Notes: generated by a model from the letters alone, not told the origin. A DNA stretch of 64,000 bases from Streptosporangium sp. NBC_01495 (GCF_036250735.1 NZ_CP109430.1:3224001-3288000), one strand, 5' to 3'. Shown: positions 7,989-17,452, numbered from the stretch's first letter. Made by a program: numbers and translations.

Positions 7989-10481
7989 TCAGAGGCGGTT
8001 CAGGCCGATGACGTGGACCACCGCGCGGCCCTCCTCGTCGGAGGCGGCCAGATCCACCTGGGCGTCGATGCCCCAGTCGCCGTCGCCCGCGGGGTCGGAG
8101 ACGACCTGGCGGACGCGCCAGAACTCCTTCTCCTCCTCGATGCGGAGCAGGCCGGGGCCGCGGGCGTCCGGGCCGGTGCCGATCTCCTCGTGGTCGTCGT
8201 AGTAGGCGTCGAGCGCGGCGCCCCAGTCGACGTCGGGGGCGAGCTGCTCCAGCTCCTGCTCGTTCTCCAGGGAGGCCAGCTCGATCAGGCGGAACATCGC
8301 GTTGCGGACCAGCACCCGGAACGCGCGGGTGTTGGCGGTGACCGGCTTGGTGCTCTCCTCCAGCGAGGGTGCCTCCAGCTCCCCGGTCGGGTTCTGCAGC
8401 TGCTCCCACTCGTCCAGGAGGCTGGAGTCGACCTGGCGGACCAGCTCGCCGAGCCACTCGATGAGGTCGACCAGGTCCTCGGTCTTGAGGTGCTCGGGGA
8501 TGGTCCGCGACAGGGTGCGGTAGGCGTCGGCGAGGTAGCGCAGCACGGTGCCCTCGGAGCGGGTCAGCTCGTAGAACTGCACGTAGTCGGCGAAGGTCAT
8601 CGCCCGCTCGTACATGTCGCGGACGACGCTCTTGGGGCTGACCGTGTAGTCGCCCACCCAGGGGTGACCGCGCCGGTAGGTCTCGTACGCGCCCAGCAGC
8701 ATGTCGGCCAGCGGCATCGGGTAGGTGACGTCGGCCAGGAGCTCCATCCGCTCCTCGTACTCGATGCCGTCGGCCTTCATCAGCGCCACCGCCTCGCCGC
8801 GCGCCTTGTTGAGCTGCGCCGACAGGATCTGGCGGGGGTCGTCGAGGATGGACTCGATGATCGAGACCATGTCCAGGGCGTAGTTCGGCGACTCCATGTC
8901 GAGCAGTTCGAGGGTGGCCAGCGCGAAGGTGGACAGCGCCTGGTTCAGCGCGAAGTCCTCTTGCAGGTTGATGGTGAGGCGGGCCATCCGGCCGTGGTCG
9001 TCGGGCTCGCTCAGCTTCTCCACCACGCCTCCGGCCAGCAGCGACCGGTAGATCGCGATGGCCTGGGTGATGTGCCGCCGCTGCCACTTGCGGTCCTCGT
9101 GGTTGTCGGTGAGCAGGTGGCGCATGGCCGCGTAGCAGTCGCCGGGACGGTTGATCACCGCCAGGAGCATGGCGTTGCTCACCTTGAACCGGGAGTTCAG
9201 CGGCTCGGGCTCGGCGGTCTGCAGCTTCTCGAAGGTCTCCTCGCTCCAGCCGACGAAGCCCTCCGGCGGCTTCTTGCGGGCGAACCCGCGCCGCCTCTTG
9301 GGATCGTCGCCGATCTTGGCCAGGGCCTTCTCGTTCTCCACGACGTGGTCGGGGGCCTGGCAGACGACGTAGCCGATGGTGTCGAATCCGGCCCGTCCGG
9401 CCCGCCCGGCGATCTGGTGGAACTCGCGGGCGCGCAGCCGCCGCACCTTGTTGCCGTCGTACTTCGACAGCGCGGTGAACAGCACGGTCCTGATCGGGAC
9501 GTTGACGCCGACGCCGAGCGTGTCGGTGCCGCAGATGACCTTCAGCAGGCCCGCCTGGGCGAGGCGTTCCACCAGGCGGCGGTACTTCGGGAGCATCCCG
9601 GCGTGGTGCACGCCGATGCCGTGTCGCACCAGCCGGGAGAGCGCCTTGCCGAACCGGGTGGTGAACCGGAAGTGGCCGATCATGGAGGCGATCGCCTCCT
9701 TCTCGGCCTTGGTCGACATGTTGATGCTCATCAGCGCCTGCGCCCGCTCCATGGCCGAGGCCTGGGTGAAGTGGACGACGTAGACGGGGTACTGGTTGGT
9801 GGTGAGCATCTCCTCCAGCGTCTCGTGGAGGGGGGTGAGCCGGTAGGAGTAGACCAGCGGGACCGGGCGCTCGGCGTTCTTCACCACCGCGGTGGACCTG
9901 CCGGTGCGCCGGGTCAGGTCCTCCTCGAACCTGGTGACGTCCCCCAGGGTCGCCGACATCAGGATGAACTGGACGTTCGGCAGCTCCAGGAGCGGCACCT
10001 GCCAGGCCCAGCCGCGGTCGGGCTCGGAGTAGAAGTGGAACTCGTCCATCACCACCTGGCCGATGTCGGCCTTGGCCCCGTCGCGCAGCGCGACGTTGGC
10101 GAGGATCTCCGCGGTGCAGCAGATGATCGGCGCCCCGGGGTTCACGCTCGCGTCGCCGGTCATCATCCCGACGTTCTCGGTGCCGAACACCGCGCACAGG
10201 TCGAAGAACTTCTCCGACACCAGCGCCTTGATCGGCGCGGTGTAGAAGGTGCGCACGTCCCTGGTCAGCGCGGTGAAATGGGCTCCGGCGGCGACCAGGC
10301 TCTTGCCCGAGCCGGTCGGGGTGGCCAGGATCAGGTTGTTTCCCGACACCACCTCGATAAGAGCCTCCTCCTGCGCCGGGTAGAGGGTCAGCCCCCGCTC
10401 GGAGTTCCACTCGACGAAGGCGTCGAAGATGGCATCGGGGTCGGCGTCGATCTCTTCTGGCAGGCGGTCTACGAGGCTCAC
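7989..10481 (-). CDS. DEAD/DEAH-box RNA helicase with C-terminal DUF3516
   Basis: 830 residues. Superfamily 2 helicase motifs are in order: ATPTGSGKS (Walker A, residues 53-61), a DEFH box (about 145), SATLGD (motif III, about 175) and QIAGRAGRAGFD (motif VI, about 365). The remaining 450 residues are the DUF3516 region typical of long actinobacterial and some proteobacterial Ski2/Mtr4-like helicases. Expected role: ATP-driven remodelling of RNA or RNA-protein complexes in the cytoplasm. The ATG lies close to a locally AT-rich leader (10490-10610). The length is normal for the family. Confidence 0.93.
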   Translation of the reverse strand: MSLVDRLPEEIDADPDAIFDAFVEWNSERGLTLYPAQEEALIEVVSGNNLILATPTGSGKSLVAAGAHFTALTRDVRTFYTAPIKALVSEKFFDLCAVFGTENVGMMTGDASVNPGAPIICCTAEILANVALRDGAKADIGQVVMDEFHFYSEPDRGWAWQVPLLELPNVQFILMSATLGDVTRFEEDLTRRTGRSTAVVKNAERPVPLVYSYRLTPLHETLEEMLTTNQYPVYVVHFTQASAMERAQALMSINMSTKAEKEAIASMIGHFRFTTRFGKALSRLVRHGIGVHHAGMLPKYRRLVERLAQAGLLKVICGTDTLGVGVNVPIRTVLFTALSKYDGNKVRRLRAREFHQIAGRAGRAGFDTIGYVVCQAPDHVVENEKALAKIGDDPKRRRGFARKKPPEGFVGWSEETFEKLQTAEPEPLNSRFKVSNAMLLAVINRPGDCYAAMRHLLTDNHEDRKWQRRHITQAIAIYRSLLAGGVVEKLSEPDDHGRMARLTINLQEDFALNQALSTFALATLELLDMESPNYALDMVSIIESILDDPRQILSAQLNKARGEAVALMKADGIEYEERMELLADVTYPMPLADMLLGAYETYRRGHPWVGDYTVSPKSVVRDMYERAMTFADYVQFYELTRSEGTVLRYLADAYRTLSRTIPEHLKTEDLVDLIEWLGELVRQVDSSLLDEWEQLQNPTGELEAPSLEESTKPVTANTRAFRVLVRNAMFRLIELASLENEQELEQLAPDVDWGAALDAYYDDHEEIGTGPDARGPGLLRIEEEKEFWRVRQVVSDPAGDGDWGIDAQVDLAASDEEGRAVVHVIGLNRL

Positions 10482-10608
10482 GGTTCAATACTGCCGAAGA
10501 ACTTGAGGTGGTCGGACCGGCGGCGGCTGTGGATCACCTTACATTCCAGGTAAAGTGCGTGACTTTGTGTAGTTATGGCTGCTTTTTTCGGCATAAATGA
10601 TGATCAAA

Positions 10609-10714
10609 TTAGATGATTCCGCCGTTGACGCGAAGTACCTGTCCGTTGACCCAGCGGGCGGGGCCGGCCAGGAACGCCACGGCCTCGGCGATGTCCGAGG
10701 GCTGGCTGGGCTTT
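10609..10714 (-). pseudogene. SDR oxidoreductase, C-terminal part displaced by an IS element
   Basis: The minus-strand frame reads GKPSQPSDIAEAVAFLAGPA then RWVNGQVLRVNGGII and a TAA at 10609. This is the C-terminal end of classical short-chain dehydrogenases (the W-V-N-G-Q-x-L-x-V-x-G-G pattern). The missing first 218 residues are found 1.6 kb away at 12284-12937 on the same strand, separated by an IS3-family element. No start codon is present, so this piece is not translated on its own. Confidence 0.85.
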
Positions 10715-10755
10715 CCCTCGTAACGTAGAGACATCGCCTTAAAGGGGGAACGGCG

Positions 10756-11052
10756 ATGTCTGAGACACGACGGAGGTTCGATCAGGACTTCAAAGACGGT
10801 GCGGTCCGGATCGTTGAGGAGACCGGTAGGCCGATCGTGCGGGTGGCCCAGGATCTGGGGGTCAATGCGGGCACTCTGGCCAACTGGGTGAACATGGCCC
10901 GGCAGCGGCGGCGAGCCGGAAACGGCGGCCTGGGCGAGGACGAGCGGGCCGAGTTGGTCCGGCTGCGTCGGGAGGTCGCCGAGCTGGCGATGGAGCGTGA
11001 TGTGCTCAAGCGCTCGGTGGCCCTCTGGGTCAAGGACGCGATGGGCCGGTGA
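10756..11052 (+). CDS. IS3-family transposase OrfA
   Basis: 98 residues. The N-terminal helix-turn-helix (RRRFDQDFKDGAVRIVEETG, then VAQDLGVNAGTLANWVN) is followed by a heptad-like helical region ELVRLRREVAELAMERDVLK, the leucine-zipper typical of OrfA. It binds the terminal repeats in this family. Its TGA overlaps the GTG of orfB by four bases. In IS3 elements the two frames are often fused by a -1 ribosomal frameshift; no obvious slippery A-run is seen here, so translational coupling may be used instead. Confidence 0.95.
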   Translation: MSETRRRFDQDFKDGAVRIVEETGRPIVRVAQDLGVNAGTLANWVNMARQRRRAGNGGLGEDERAELVRLRREVAELAMERDVLKRSVALWVKDAMGR

Positions 11053-12020
11053 GCATGGCCGGCTTCATCGCCGCTCAGAGGGCCGAGCACGGTGTTGCGC
11101 ACGCGGTTGCGTGCCGGGCGCTGGGGGTGTCGCAGTCCTGGTTTTATAAGTGGTCGCGGCGGGGGCGCGAGGGTCCTGGCGAGCGCGAACGCCGTCGGGC
11201 TGGTCTGATCGAGGCCGTCGTCTCGGCGTTTCATCAGCGCAAAGGCACTGAGGGATCACCGCGGATCACCGCCCGGCTGCGTCGGGCCGGTTGGCGAGTG
11301 AGTAAGAACACGGTGGCGAAGGTCATGGCTGAGCGCGCTTTGGCGGCCCGGCCCAAGACCAAGCGCAAGAACACCACCCGGCCGGGCCGGGGCCGGTGGC
11401 GGGCCGAGGACCATCTGCGGCGGGACTTCACCGCACCCGGGCCGGACGTGACCTGGTGCGGGGACGGCACCGAGATCCCCACCGCTGAAGGAGCGCTGTA
11501 TCTGGCGGCCACCGAGGACTTGTTCTCCCGCCGAGTGCTCGGGTTCGCGATGAGCGCGCACAAGGGAGCCGCGCTGGCCACCGCGTCGCTGCAGATGGCG
11601 GTCGCCCTGCGGGGCGGTGGCGTCGCGGGTGTGAGGTTTCACAGTGATCAAGGGTCGGAGTACACCGCGGCCGACTTCCGGCGGGCCTGTGAGCGGATGG
11701 GCATCGTGCAGTCGATGGGGCGGGTCGGCTCGGCGCTGGACAATGCCGCGGCCGAGTCGTTCTTCTCCAGTTTGGAGTTCGAGTTGTTGCGCCGTGAGCC
11801 GTTCGCCACCCATGATCAGGCCCGTCGTGCGATCGCCGCCTGGATCGACGACTTCAACACGATGCGGCTGCATTCGACGAACGCGATGTTTTCGCCGGTG
11901 GAGTTCGAGCGGTTGGATCCGTCGGTTCAGCAGCGGTTGCGGGCCGCGGCACGGCAGCGCAAGGAGGACAAGAGGAAACGCAAGGCCGCTGCGCGGCACG
12001 AACGGAAGGAGGCGGCATGA
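11049..12020 (+). CDS. IS3-family transposase OrfB (DDE integrase)
   Basis: 323 residues from GTG 11049 (ATG at 11055 is an alternative). The HTH_21 segment is at about residues 60-105 and the integrase core at about 125-290. Catalytic residues are visible as D139 (VTWCGDGTEI), D200 (FHSDQGSEY) and E236 (NAAAESFF), giving the expected D-60-D-35-E spacing. The C terminus is rich in Lys and Arg. All key residues are intact, consistent with a recent arrival. Confidence 0.95.
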   Translation: MSMAGFIAAQRAEHGVAHAVACRALGVSQSWFYKWSRRGREGPGERERRRAGLIEAVVSAFHQRKGTEGSPRITARLRRAGWRVSKNTVAKVMAERALAARPKTKRKNTTRPGRGRWRAEDHLRRDFTAPGPDVTWCGDGTEIPTAEGALYLAATEDLFSRRVLGFAMSAHKGAALATASLQMAVALRGGGVAGVRFHSDQGSEYTAADFRRACERMGIVQSMGRVGSALDNAAAESFFSSLEFELLRREPFATHDQARRAIAAWIDDFNTMRLHSTNAMFSPVEFERLDPSVQQRLRAAARQRKEDKRKRKAAARHERKEAA

Positions 12021-12283
12021 GCCGCCGCGTTCTCCTGATCGAACACCTCGTGCGGGCCGGGGGATGCGCCGCGCAGTGTCCGGGGCCGCCTGCTCCGGCC
12101 TCAAGGGTCGCTGACGCGATCGCTGCGCGACGGCCTTCGGCCGCCCTTGACCCCGGAGACCTCTACGGCCCCTGGCGGCAGGAGTACGGGCAGGCCAGGG
12201 CCTGCCCCAGCGAGGACGCGCAGCGCACCAGCAAGATCCTAAAAGCGAAGATCACCACAACAGAAGTCTCTACGGTTCGAGGG

Positions 12284-12937
12284 GATTGCCAGGCCCAGCC
12301 GCTCCAGCGGTGGCTGGGCGGCCATCCTGGCGACGGTCTCCTCGTCCTTGCCGTCCAGGAAGAGCGCGGTGGCGGTGGGCCCGGGGGCGACGGTGTTGAC
12401 GGTGACGTCCCTGCCGCGCAGCTCGCGGGCGAGGATGAGGGTGAGGCCCTCGACGGCGCCCTTGGAGGCCACGTAGGCGCCGTAGCCGGGAAGGGCGAGC
12501 CCGATGACCGAGGTGGAGAAGGTGATCAGGGCGCCACCCCGGCGCAGCCTCCTGGCGGCCTGCTGGGCGACGGCGAAGGTGCCGCGTACGTTGACGCGCA
12601 GGACGCGGTCCAGCGCCTCGAAGTCGAGGTCGGCGACCGGGACGGGCGGGCTCATGATCCCGGCGGCGTGGACGACGACGTCGACGCCGCCGAAGGTCTC
12701 CTCGGCCGTGTCGAAGAGCGCGGAGACCGCGGCGGGGTCGCTGACGTCGGCTCGTACGGCGAGGCCCCTGCCTCCGGCCGAGGAGGCCTCCTTGGCCGCG
12801 GCCTGGCCCTCGGCGTCGTTGGTCGCGTAGTTGACCACGACGGCGTGACCGTCGGCGGCGAGCCGCTCCACGACCTGGCGGCCGATGCCTCGGGAACCTC
12901 CGGTGACGATGGCGACGCGAGCCGGTGCGGTGCTCAT
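12284..12937 (-). pseudogene. SDR oxidoreductase, N-terminal part interrupted by IS3 element
   Basis: 218 residues of a classical short-chain dehydrogenase before the insertion: the NAD(P)-binding TGGSRGIGRQVVERLAADG, NAG-loop variant VVVHAAGIM, and the active-site Y-x-x-x-K in YVASKGAVEG preceded by the Ser of STSVIG. The reading frame continues beyond PPLERLG into IS sequence for 14 foreign residues and stops at 12239. The lost 35-residue end lies at 10609-10714. The joined protein would be about 254 residues, normal for the family. Catalytic residues remain, but the substrate-pocket and tetramer-forming C terminus is gone. Confidence 0.9.
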
Positions 12938-12960
12938 GATCGATCTCCCTCCGCAAACTT

Positions 12961-13003
12961 GTGTACACCATGTACATATACACGTTTATGAACACACTGT
13001 CCA
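12961..13003 (-). promoter_or_regulatory. Promoter and operator-like dyad upstream of the SDR gene
   Basis: Reading leftwards, TGGACA (complement of 12998-13003), a 17-bp spacer and TATATG (complement of 12975-12980) make a good -35/-10 pair for the SDR gene. Positions 12961-12983 contain an imperfect dyad with outer arms GTGTA/TACAC and the inner palindrome TGTACA, the size expected of a TetR- or PadR-type operator. No such regulator is adjacent, so it may have been lost or lie elsewhere. Confidence 0.5.
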
Positions 13004-13009
13004 TATATT

Positions 13010-14362
13010 TTACAGGGGGGACGGGGCGCGGAGCCGTCCGGCGGGCTCGCCCGCACGCGAGACGGGCGAGGTACGGCGGGAGGAGCCGGTGAGCGCCAGG
13101 CCCGCCACGATCGCGCCCGCCCCGAGCAGGGGCGCCGTCCCCGGGACGAAGCCGGCCACCGTGAGCGTGAGCAGGCCCAGCCCCACCAGCGCGCAGGCCG
13201 TGAGCGCCCTGGCCGTCCCGCCGGTGTACGGCCCGGTCGCGGGAGGCGTCTCGAACCGGGCGAACCCCCGCAGCAGCGGCCACATCGCGAGAGCGAGCAT
13301 GAGCAGCCAGTGCGGCCAGCCGGACAGCCAGGCCGAGGTGCCCGGCTCGGGGGTGGAGATGCCCAGGCCCACCACGACCACCGAGACGATGACGAACAGC
13401 GCGCTCATGTGCCACAGGTAGAGGGTCATCATCCGGCCGCCGGCCCAGCCCAGCGCCCGCGAGACGCCCGGCCACCCCGCGAGGGAGACGATCCACCGGC
13501 GCAGCGCCAGCGCCAGCCCGATCTGGCCCACCCCGACCGAGAGCAGCGCGACCGTGGGCGGCGCCATGTTGGAGACGGCCCCCGGCATCCCGATCATGCT
13601 GAGCGGGTAGGGGCCGAAGGCCGTCAGCGCCGCGCCCAGGCCGTACCCGGCCAGGGCCAGGACCAGGGGACGGCCCAGCCGGCCGTCGGCGTACAGGAAG
13701 CCGAGCTGGTGCACCGCCAGCCAGACCAGCACGATGTTGGGGAAACCGGCGATGTCCAGGCCGCTGGTGAAGCGCAGGACGTCCACCGCCACGGCCCCCG
13801 CCGCCAGCACGGCCGGCACCCGCCAGCCGTACAGCATGTTGAGCCTGAGCATCGGCGTGGTCACCGCCACCGCGACAAGATAGATCGCCAGGAACCAGAG
13901 CAGCTGTCCGGCCAGCCGCGAGGCGGTCATGACCGGCTGCTCCGGCACGCCGAGCGCGAGGAGCAGGTGGGGGAGGGGTAGCCAGACGGCGGCCAGCGGG
14001 ATCACCGGCCAGGCCAGGCGGCGCAGGCGCCCCACGAGCCAGGCGGGGGTCGTGTCGCCGCGCCGCGCCGCGCTCCGCCGGCTGATCGCGTTGGCCGCGC
14101 CCCCCGCGAAGAACACCAGCGGCATCACCTGGCTGATCCACGTGATCATCCACCCGTTCCCGGTGGCCAGCGCGTTGCCGGTGGAGATCCGGCCGTCGGC
14201 GAAGGAGAGCAGCGGCATGCTCCAGTGCTGGAGCACCACCAGGGCCATGCCGAACACGCGAAGCACGTCGATGAACAGGTCGCGCCCGGCGGGCGCTGCC
14301 GTACGAGGTCTCGGAGTCGCTGCCGGACGCACTGCCGGGCGGGAGGTGATCACGGTGGTCAA
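13010..14362 (-). CDS. Acyltransferase-3 family integral membrane protein
   Basis: About 450 residues, mostly hydrophobic, with roughly ten membrane spans. The N-terminal signature RDLFIDVLRVFGMALVVLQH (R...D..R...xxxVxxxH) is that of the acyltransferase-3 family, whose members O-acylate cell-surface sugars, antibiotics or lipids. The second motif region around MPLVFFAGGAANAISRRSA is also typical. The start is uncertain: TTG 14362 or GTG 14353. It is divergent from the histidine kinase gene. The acceptor substrate is unknown. Confidence 0.85.
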   Translation of the reverse strand: MTTVITSRPAVRPAATPRPRTAAPAGRDLFIDVLRVFGMALVVLQHWSMPLLSFADGRISTGNALATGNGWMITWISQVMPLVFFAGGAANAISRRSAARRGDTTPAWLVGRLRRLAWPVIPLAAVWLPLPHLLLALGVPEQPVMTASRLAGQLLWFLAIYLVAVAVTTPMLRLNMLYGWRVPAVLAAGAVAVDVLRFTSGLDIAGFPNIVLVWLAVHQLGFLYADGRLGRPLVLALAGYGLGAALTAFGPYPLSMIGMPGAVSNMAPPTVALLSVGVGQIGLALALRRWIVSLAGWPGVSRALGWAGGRMMTLYLWHMSALFVIVSVVVVGLGISTPEPGTSAWLSGWPHWLLMLALAMWPLLRGFARFETPPATGPYTGGTARALTACALVGLGLLTLTVAGFVPGTAPLLGAGAIVAGLALTGSSRRTSPVSRAGEPAGRLRAPSPL

Positions 14363-14566
14363 GGGGGTCTCGATTCTCAGGGAGGGAGAGCGAAGATCTC
14401 AGGTGTGGTGATGTGAGAAGCCTCCCTCCGGGAGCCCGGCGGCACAGTGACGCGTGCAGCAGTCTTCTCGCCCGATCCCCCCACCGGCCGGGGTAGTGCT
14501 GGCCCCACCCCGGTATGCGGGCACGCAGGGTCGATCAACGGGTCCGGTCCTCGTAGCGTTGGCGGC

Positions 14567-15817
14567 ATGAGAACCCTCCTCAGCCGCATCGGCACCGACA
14601 CCCGCTACCTGGTCGTGGGCTTTCCGCTCTCCATCATCTGGTTCGCCCTGATGGTGGCCGGTTTCGCCGCGGGGGTCGGCTCGGCAGTCGCGTTCGTGGG
14701 GCTGCCCATCCTCGCGACGACCCTCCTGGTCGCCCGGGGCTTCGCGGACATCGAGCGCCGCTGGCTGCCCGAGGTGCTCGGCCGCCCCGTCGCCCGGCCG
14801 AGATACCGGCCCGCTCCGGAGAACGCCGGATGGTTTCGCAGGATGATCAACCCGTTCACCAACGGCCAGTCGTGGCTCGACCTGCTCTACGGCATCGTGG
14901 CCTTCCCGATCTCCATCGTCACCTTCGTGCTGGCGGTGGTCTGGTGGGCCGGGACGATCACCGGCCTCACCTACCCGCTCTACGGGTGGATCGTCTACGC
15001 CATCCCCGGCAACGACGGGGGACTCGGCAGGCTCCTCGGCCTGGGCAACGGCCTGTGGGCCGAGGTGATCATCAACACCACCGTCGGCGTGCTCTTCGCC
15101 CTCACCCTCCCGGTGATCGTGCGGGGCGCCGCGCTCGTCCAGGCCGGGCTCGGTAGGGCGATGCTGACCGGGGTGGCCGAGCTGCACGACCGCATCGACG
15201 ACCTGGCCGAGGGCCGGGCCGCCGCGGTGTCGGCCGAGGCCAACGCGCTGCGCCGGCTGGAGCGCGACATCCACGACGGGCCGCAGCAGCGCCTGGTCTC
15301 CCTGGCCATGGACCTGTCGCGGGCCCAGCGCCAGCTCAAGCGAGACCCGGGGGCCGTCGAGCAGATGCTCGGCGAGGCGATCACCTCCACCCGCGAGACC
15401 CTGGACGAGCTGCGCGCCCTCTCGCGCGGCATCGCCCCGCCGATCCTCAGCGATCGCGGCCTGGCCCCGGCGCTCGCCGCGCTCGCCGGCCGCTGCACCA
15501 TCCCCGTCGAGCTGGACGTCCAGGTCGTGGGGCGCTTCCCCGCCGCCGTGGAGAACACCGTCTACTTCGTCGTCGCCGAATCCCTCACCAACGTCGCCAA
15601 GCACAGCCAGGCCACGATCTGTACCGTGACGCTGAGCAGGACGGGGGACTTTCTTATGCTGACGATCGGGGATGATGGGGTCGGCGGCGCCCATGTCGCC
15701 AAGGGGCATGGCCTGTCGGGTCTCGGCGACCGCCTGAAGGCGGTGGACGGCGAGCTGGCGGTCGATTCACCCGTCGGAGGGCCGACGGTCATAGTGGCGG
15801 AGGTTCCGTGCGGGTAG
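14567..15817 (+). CDS. Sensor histidine kinase, HisKA_3/NarL-system type
   Basis: 416 residues. The N-terminal half contains two pairs of membrane spans and the conserved sensor domain of actinobacterial kinases (VARPRYRPAPENAGWFRR, then SWLDLLYGIVAFPISIVTF). The dimerisation domain has the phospho-acceptor His in RRLERDIHDGPQQRLVSLAM, and the ATPase domain shows VAESLTNVAKHSQA and IGDDGVGGA. The ATG at 14567 lies 205 bp from the divergent acyltransferase gene. It overlaps the response-regulator gene by 10 bp, so the two form a coupled pair. The signal is unknown; kinases of this class often sense envelope stress. Confidence 0.92.
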   Translation: MRTLLSRIGTDTRYLVVGFPLSIIWFALMVAGFAAGVGSAVAFVGLPILATTLLVARGFADIERRWLPEVLGRPVARPRYRPAPENAGWFRRMINPFTNGQSWLDLLYGIVAFPISIVTFVLAVVWWAGTITGLTYPLYGWIVYAIPGNDGGLGRLLGLGNGLWAEVIINTTVGVLFALTLPVIVRGAALVQAGLGRAMLTGVAELHDRIDDLAEGRAAAVSAEANALRRLERDIHDGPQQRLVSLAMDLSRAQRQLKRDPGAVEQMLGEAITSTRETLDELRALSRGIAPPILSDRGLAPALAALAGRCTIPVELDVQVVGRFPAAVENTVYFVVAESLTNVAKHSQATICTVTLSRTGDFLMLTIGDDGVGGAHVAKGHGLSGLGDRLKAVDGELAVDSPVGGPTVIVAEVPCG

Positions 15818-16455
15818 TTGTGGCCGACGACGCGGTGCTCATCAGGGAAGGCCTGATCAGGCTCCTGGAGGAGTTCGGCTGCCAGGTGGTCGCGGCGGTG
15901 GGGGACGGCGACCGGCTGGTGGCGGCCGTCGCCGAGCACCGGCCCGACGTCTCGGTGGTGGACGTGCGGATGCCGCCCGGCTTCACCGACGAGGGGCTGC
16001 GGGCGGCGGTGGAGGCGCGCCGGAGGGTTCCGGGCACGCCGGTGCTGATCCTGTCCCAGTACGTGGAGGTGTCCTATGCCGACGACCTGCTCGCCGACGC
16101 CAGGGGCGCGGTGGGATACCTGCTCAAGGACCGTGTCGTGGACGTGGACGACTTCATGGGGGGCCTGCGCACGGTCGCGGCCGGGGGTACGATCTTCGAC
16201 CCCCAGGTGGTGGCACAGCTGATGGTGCGACGCCGCCGCGACGATCCCCTCGCCCAGCTCACCCCGCGAGAGCGCGAGGTGCTCGGCCTGATGGCCGAGG
16301 GCAGGTCCAACCCGGCCATCGGCCGCCAGCTGGTGGTCAGCGACGGGGCCGTGGAGAAGCACATCCGCAGCATCTTCGCCAAACTCGGCCTGTACGCCGA
16401 GGACGGCGACCAGCACCGCCGCGTCCTCGCGGTCCTGGCCTACCTGCGCTCCTGA
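15808..16455 (+). CDS. NarL/LuxR-family response regulator
   Basis: 215 residues from a GTG inside the kinase gene's end. The receiver domain (1-120) has the acidic pair in VVADDAVLIREG, the phospho-acceptor Asp in VSVVDVRMPP and the Lys in YLLKDRV. The C-terminal LuxR helix-turn-helix is LTPREREVLGLMAEGRSNPA then VEKHIRSIFAKLGL. It is the cognate regulator of the upstream kinase by overlap and type. Targets are unknown. Confidence 0.95.
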   Translation: MRVVVADDAVLIREGLIRLLEEFGCQVVAAVGDGDRLVAAVAEHRPDVSVVDVRMPPGFTDEGLRAAVEARRRVPGTPVLILSQYVEVSYADDLLADARGAVGYLLKDRVVDVDDFMGGLRTVAAGGTIFDPQVVAQLMVRRRRDDPLAQLTPREREVLGLMAEGRSNPAIGRQLVVSDGAVEKHIRSIFAKLGLYAEDGDQHRRVLAVLAYLRS

Positions 16456-16536
16456 CCCGCGCTGCCACGCGCGTTCCCGCACCCGCTTTCCCGTATCGGC
16501 GCTCTCACGCCCCGTTCCCGACCGCGAGGAGGAACA

Positions 16537-17433
16537 GTGATCTCGGTCTTCGGCAGTGCCAACATGGATCTCGTGGCCTACGTCGACGTCGCCCCCGCGC
16601 TCGGCGAGACCGTGACCGGCCGCGCCTTCGGCACGGTCCCCGGTGGCAAGGGCGCCAACCAGGCCATCGCCGCCGCGCGGGCGGGAGCCAGGGTCGCCTT
16701 TCTCGGGGCGGTGGGCGACGACGACTTCGGGACCGAGATGCGGCGTACGCTCACCGAGGCGGGGGTCGACGTGACGCACCTGCGCACGGTCCCCGGCCCC
16801 TCCGGTATCGCCCAGATCGTGGTGGACGGCGACGGCGGCAACTCGATCGTCGTGGTCCCCGGTGCCAACGGGACCGTGACCGCCCCCTCCGAGGCCGAGA
16901 TCGAGGTCATCTCCCGCTCCGACATGCTGCTGTTGCAGCTGGAGCTCCCCATCGAGGCCGTCACCGCCGCGGCCAGGGCCGCCCGCGCGGCCGGGACCAC
17001 CGTGGTCCTCACTCCCGCGCCCGTCCAGCCGCTCCCCGCGGAGCTGCTGGAGGCCGTGGACATCCTGGTGGCCAACGAGCACGAGGCCGCCGCGATCACC
17101 GGACTGGCCGATCACGAGCGCGCCCTGGAGGAGCTGAGGGGCGCGGTCGGCTGGGTGATCATCACCCTGGGGTCGCGCGGCGCGCTCACCGCCTCGGGCG
17201 ATGGGCCCGCCGTGCGCGTCGAGGCCCCCGGGGTGCCCGTGGTGGACACCACGGCCGCGGGGGACACCTTCGTGGGCGCCCTCGCCGCGGCCCGCGTCGA
17301 GCGGCAGCCCGCCGACCGGGCCGTCCGCTTCGCCACCGCGGCCGCGGGGCTCTCCGTCCAGCGCGCGGGTGCCAGCACCTCGATGCCGACCCGCGCCGAG
17401 ATCGACCGGAGCCTCGCCGGAGCCGACGCCTGA
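16537..17433 (+). CDS. rbsK: Ribokinase
   Basis: 298 residues, the usual ribokinase length. It carries the PfkB-family N-terminal signature GGKGANQAIAAARAGA and the C-terminal VVDTTAAGDTFVGALAA with the catalytic Asp. The substrate-end motif MDLVAYVDVAPALGETVTGR is ribokinase-like. It phosphorylates D-ribose (or a similar sugar) with ATP in the cytoplasm. The GTG start follows a strong GAGGAGG. No ribose transporter is next to it, so it stands alone 81 bp after the response regulator. Confidence 0.9.
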   Translation: MISVFGSANMDLVAYVDVAPALGETVTGRAFGTVPGGKGANQAIAAARAGARVAFLGAVGDDDFGTEMRRTLTEAGVDVTHLRTVPGPSGIAQIVVDGDGGNSIVVVPGANGTVTAPSEAEIEVISRSDMLLLQLELPIEAVTAAARAARAAGTTVVLTPAPVQPLPAELLEAVDILVANEHEAAAITGLADHERALEELRGAVGWVIITLGSRGALTASGDGPAVRVEAPGVPVVDTTAAGDTFVGALAAARVERQPADRAVRFATAAAGLSVQRAGASTSMPTRAEIDRSLAGADA

Positions 17434-17452
17434 GACCGGCGCGTCGGCGGGT

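Larger units (their letters stand above)
10715..12283. mobile_element. IS3-family insertion sequence, apparently intact
   Basis: About 1.57 kb bounded by imperfect terminal inverted repeats: the left end 10715-10732 and the reverse complement of 12266-12283 match at 16 of 18 positions, both containing CGTAGAGAC. It contains orfA and orfB in the usual -1 frame relation, with the catalytic D, D(35)E residues intact, so it could be active. It sits inside an SDR gene. I could not find a clear target-site duplication, so the exact outer bases are uncertain by a few nucleotides. About 245 bp of non-coding sequence separates orfB from the right end. Confidence 0.85.

Noticed and set aside
10715-12283. 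Target-site duplication of the IS3 element
   Set aside because: Flanking bases at the chosen ends do not match as direct repeats; the apparent CCCTCG/CGAGGG pair is inverted and part of the terminal repeat.
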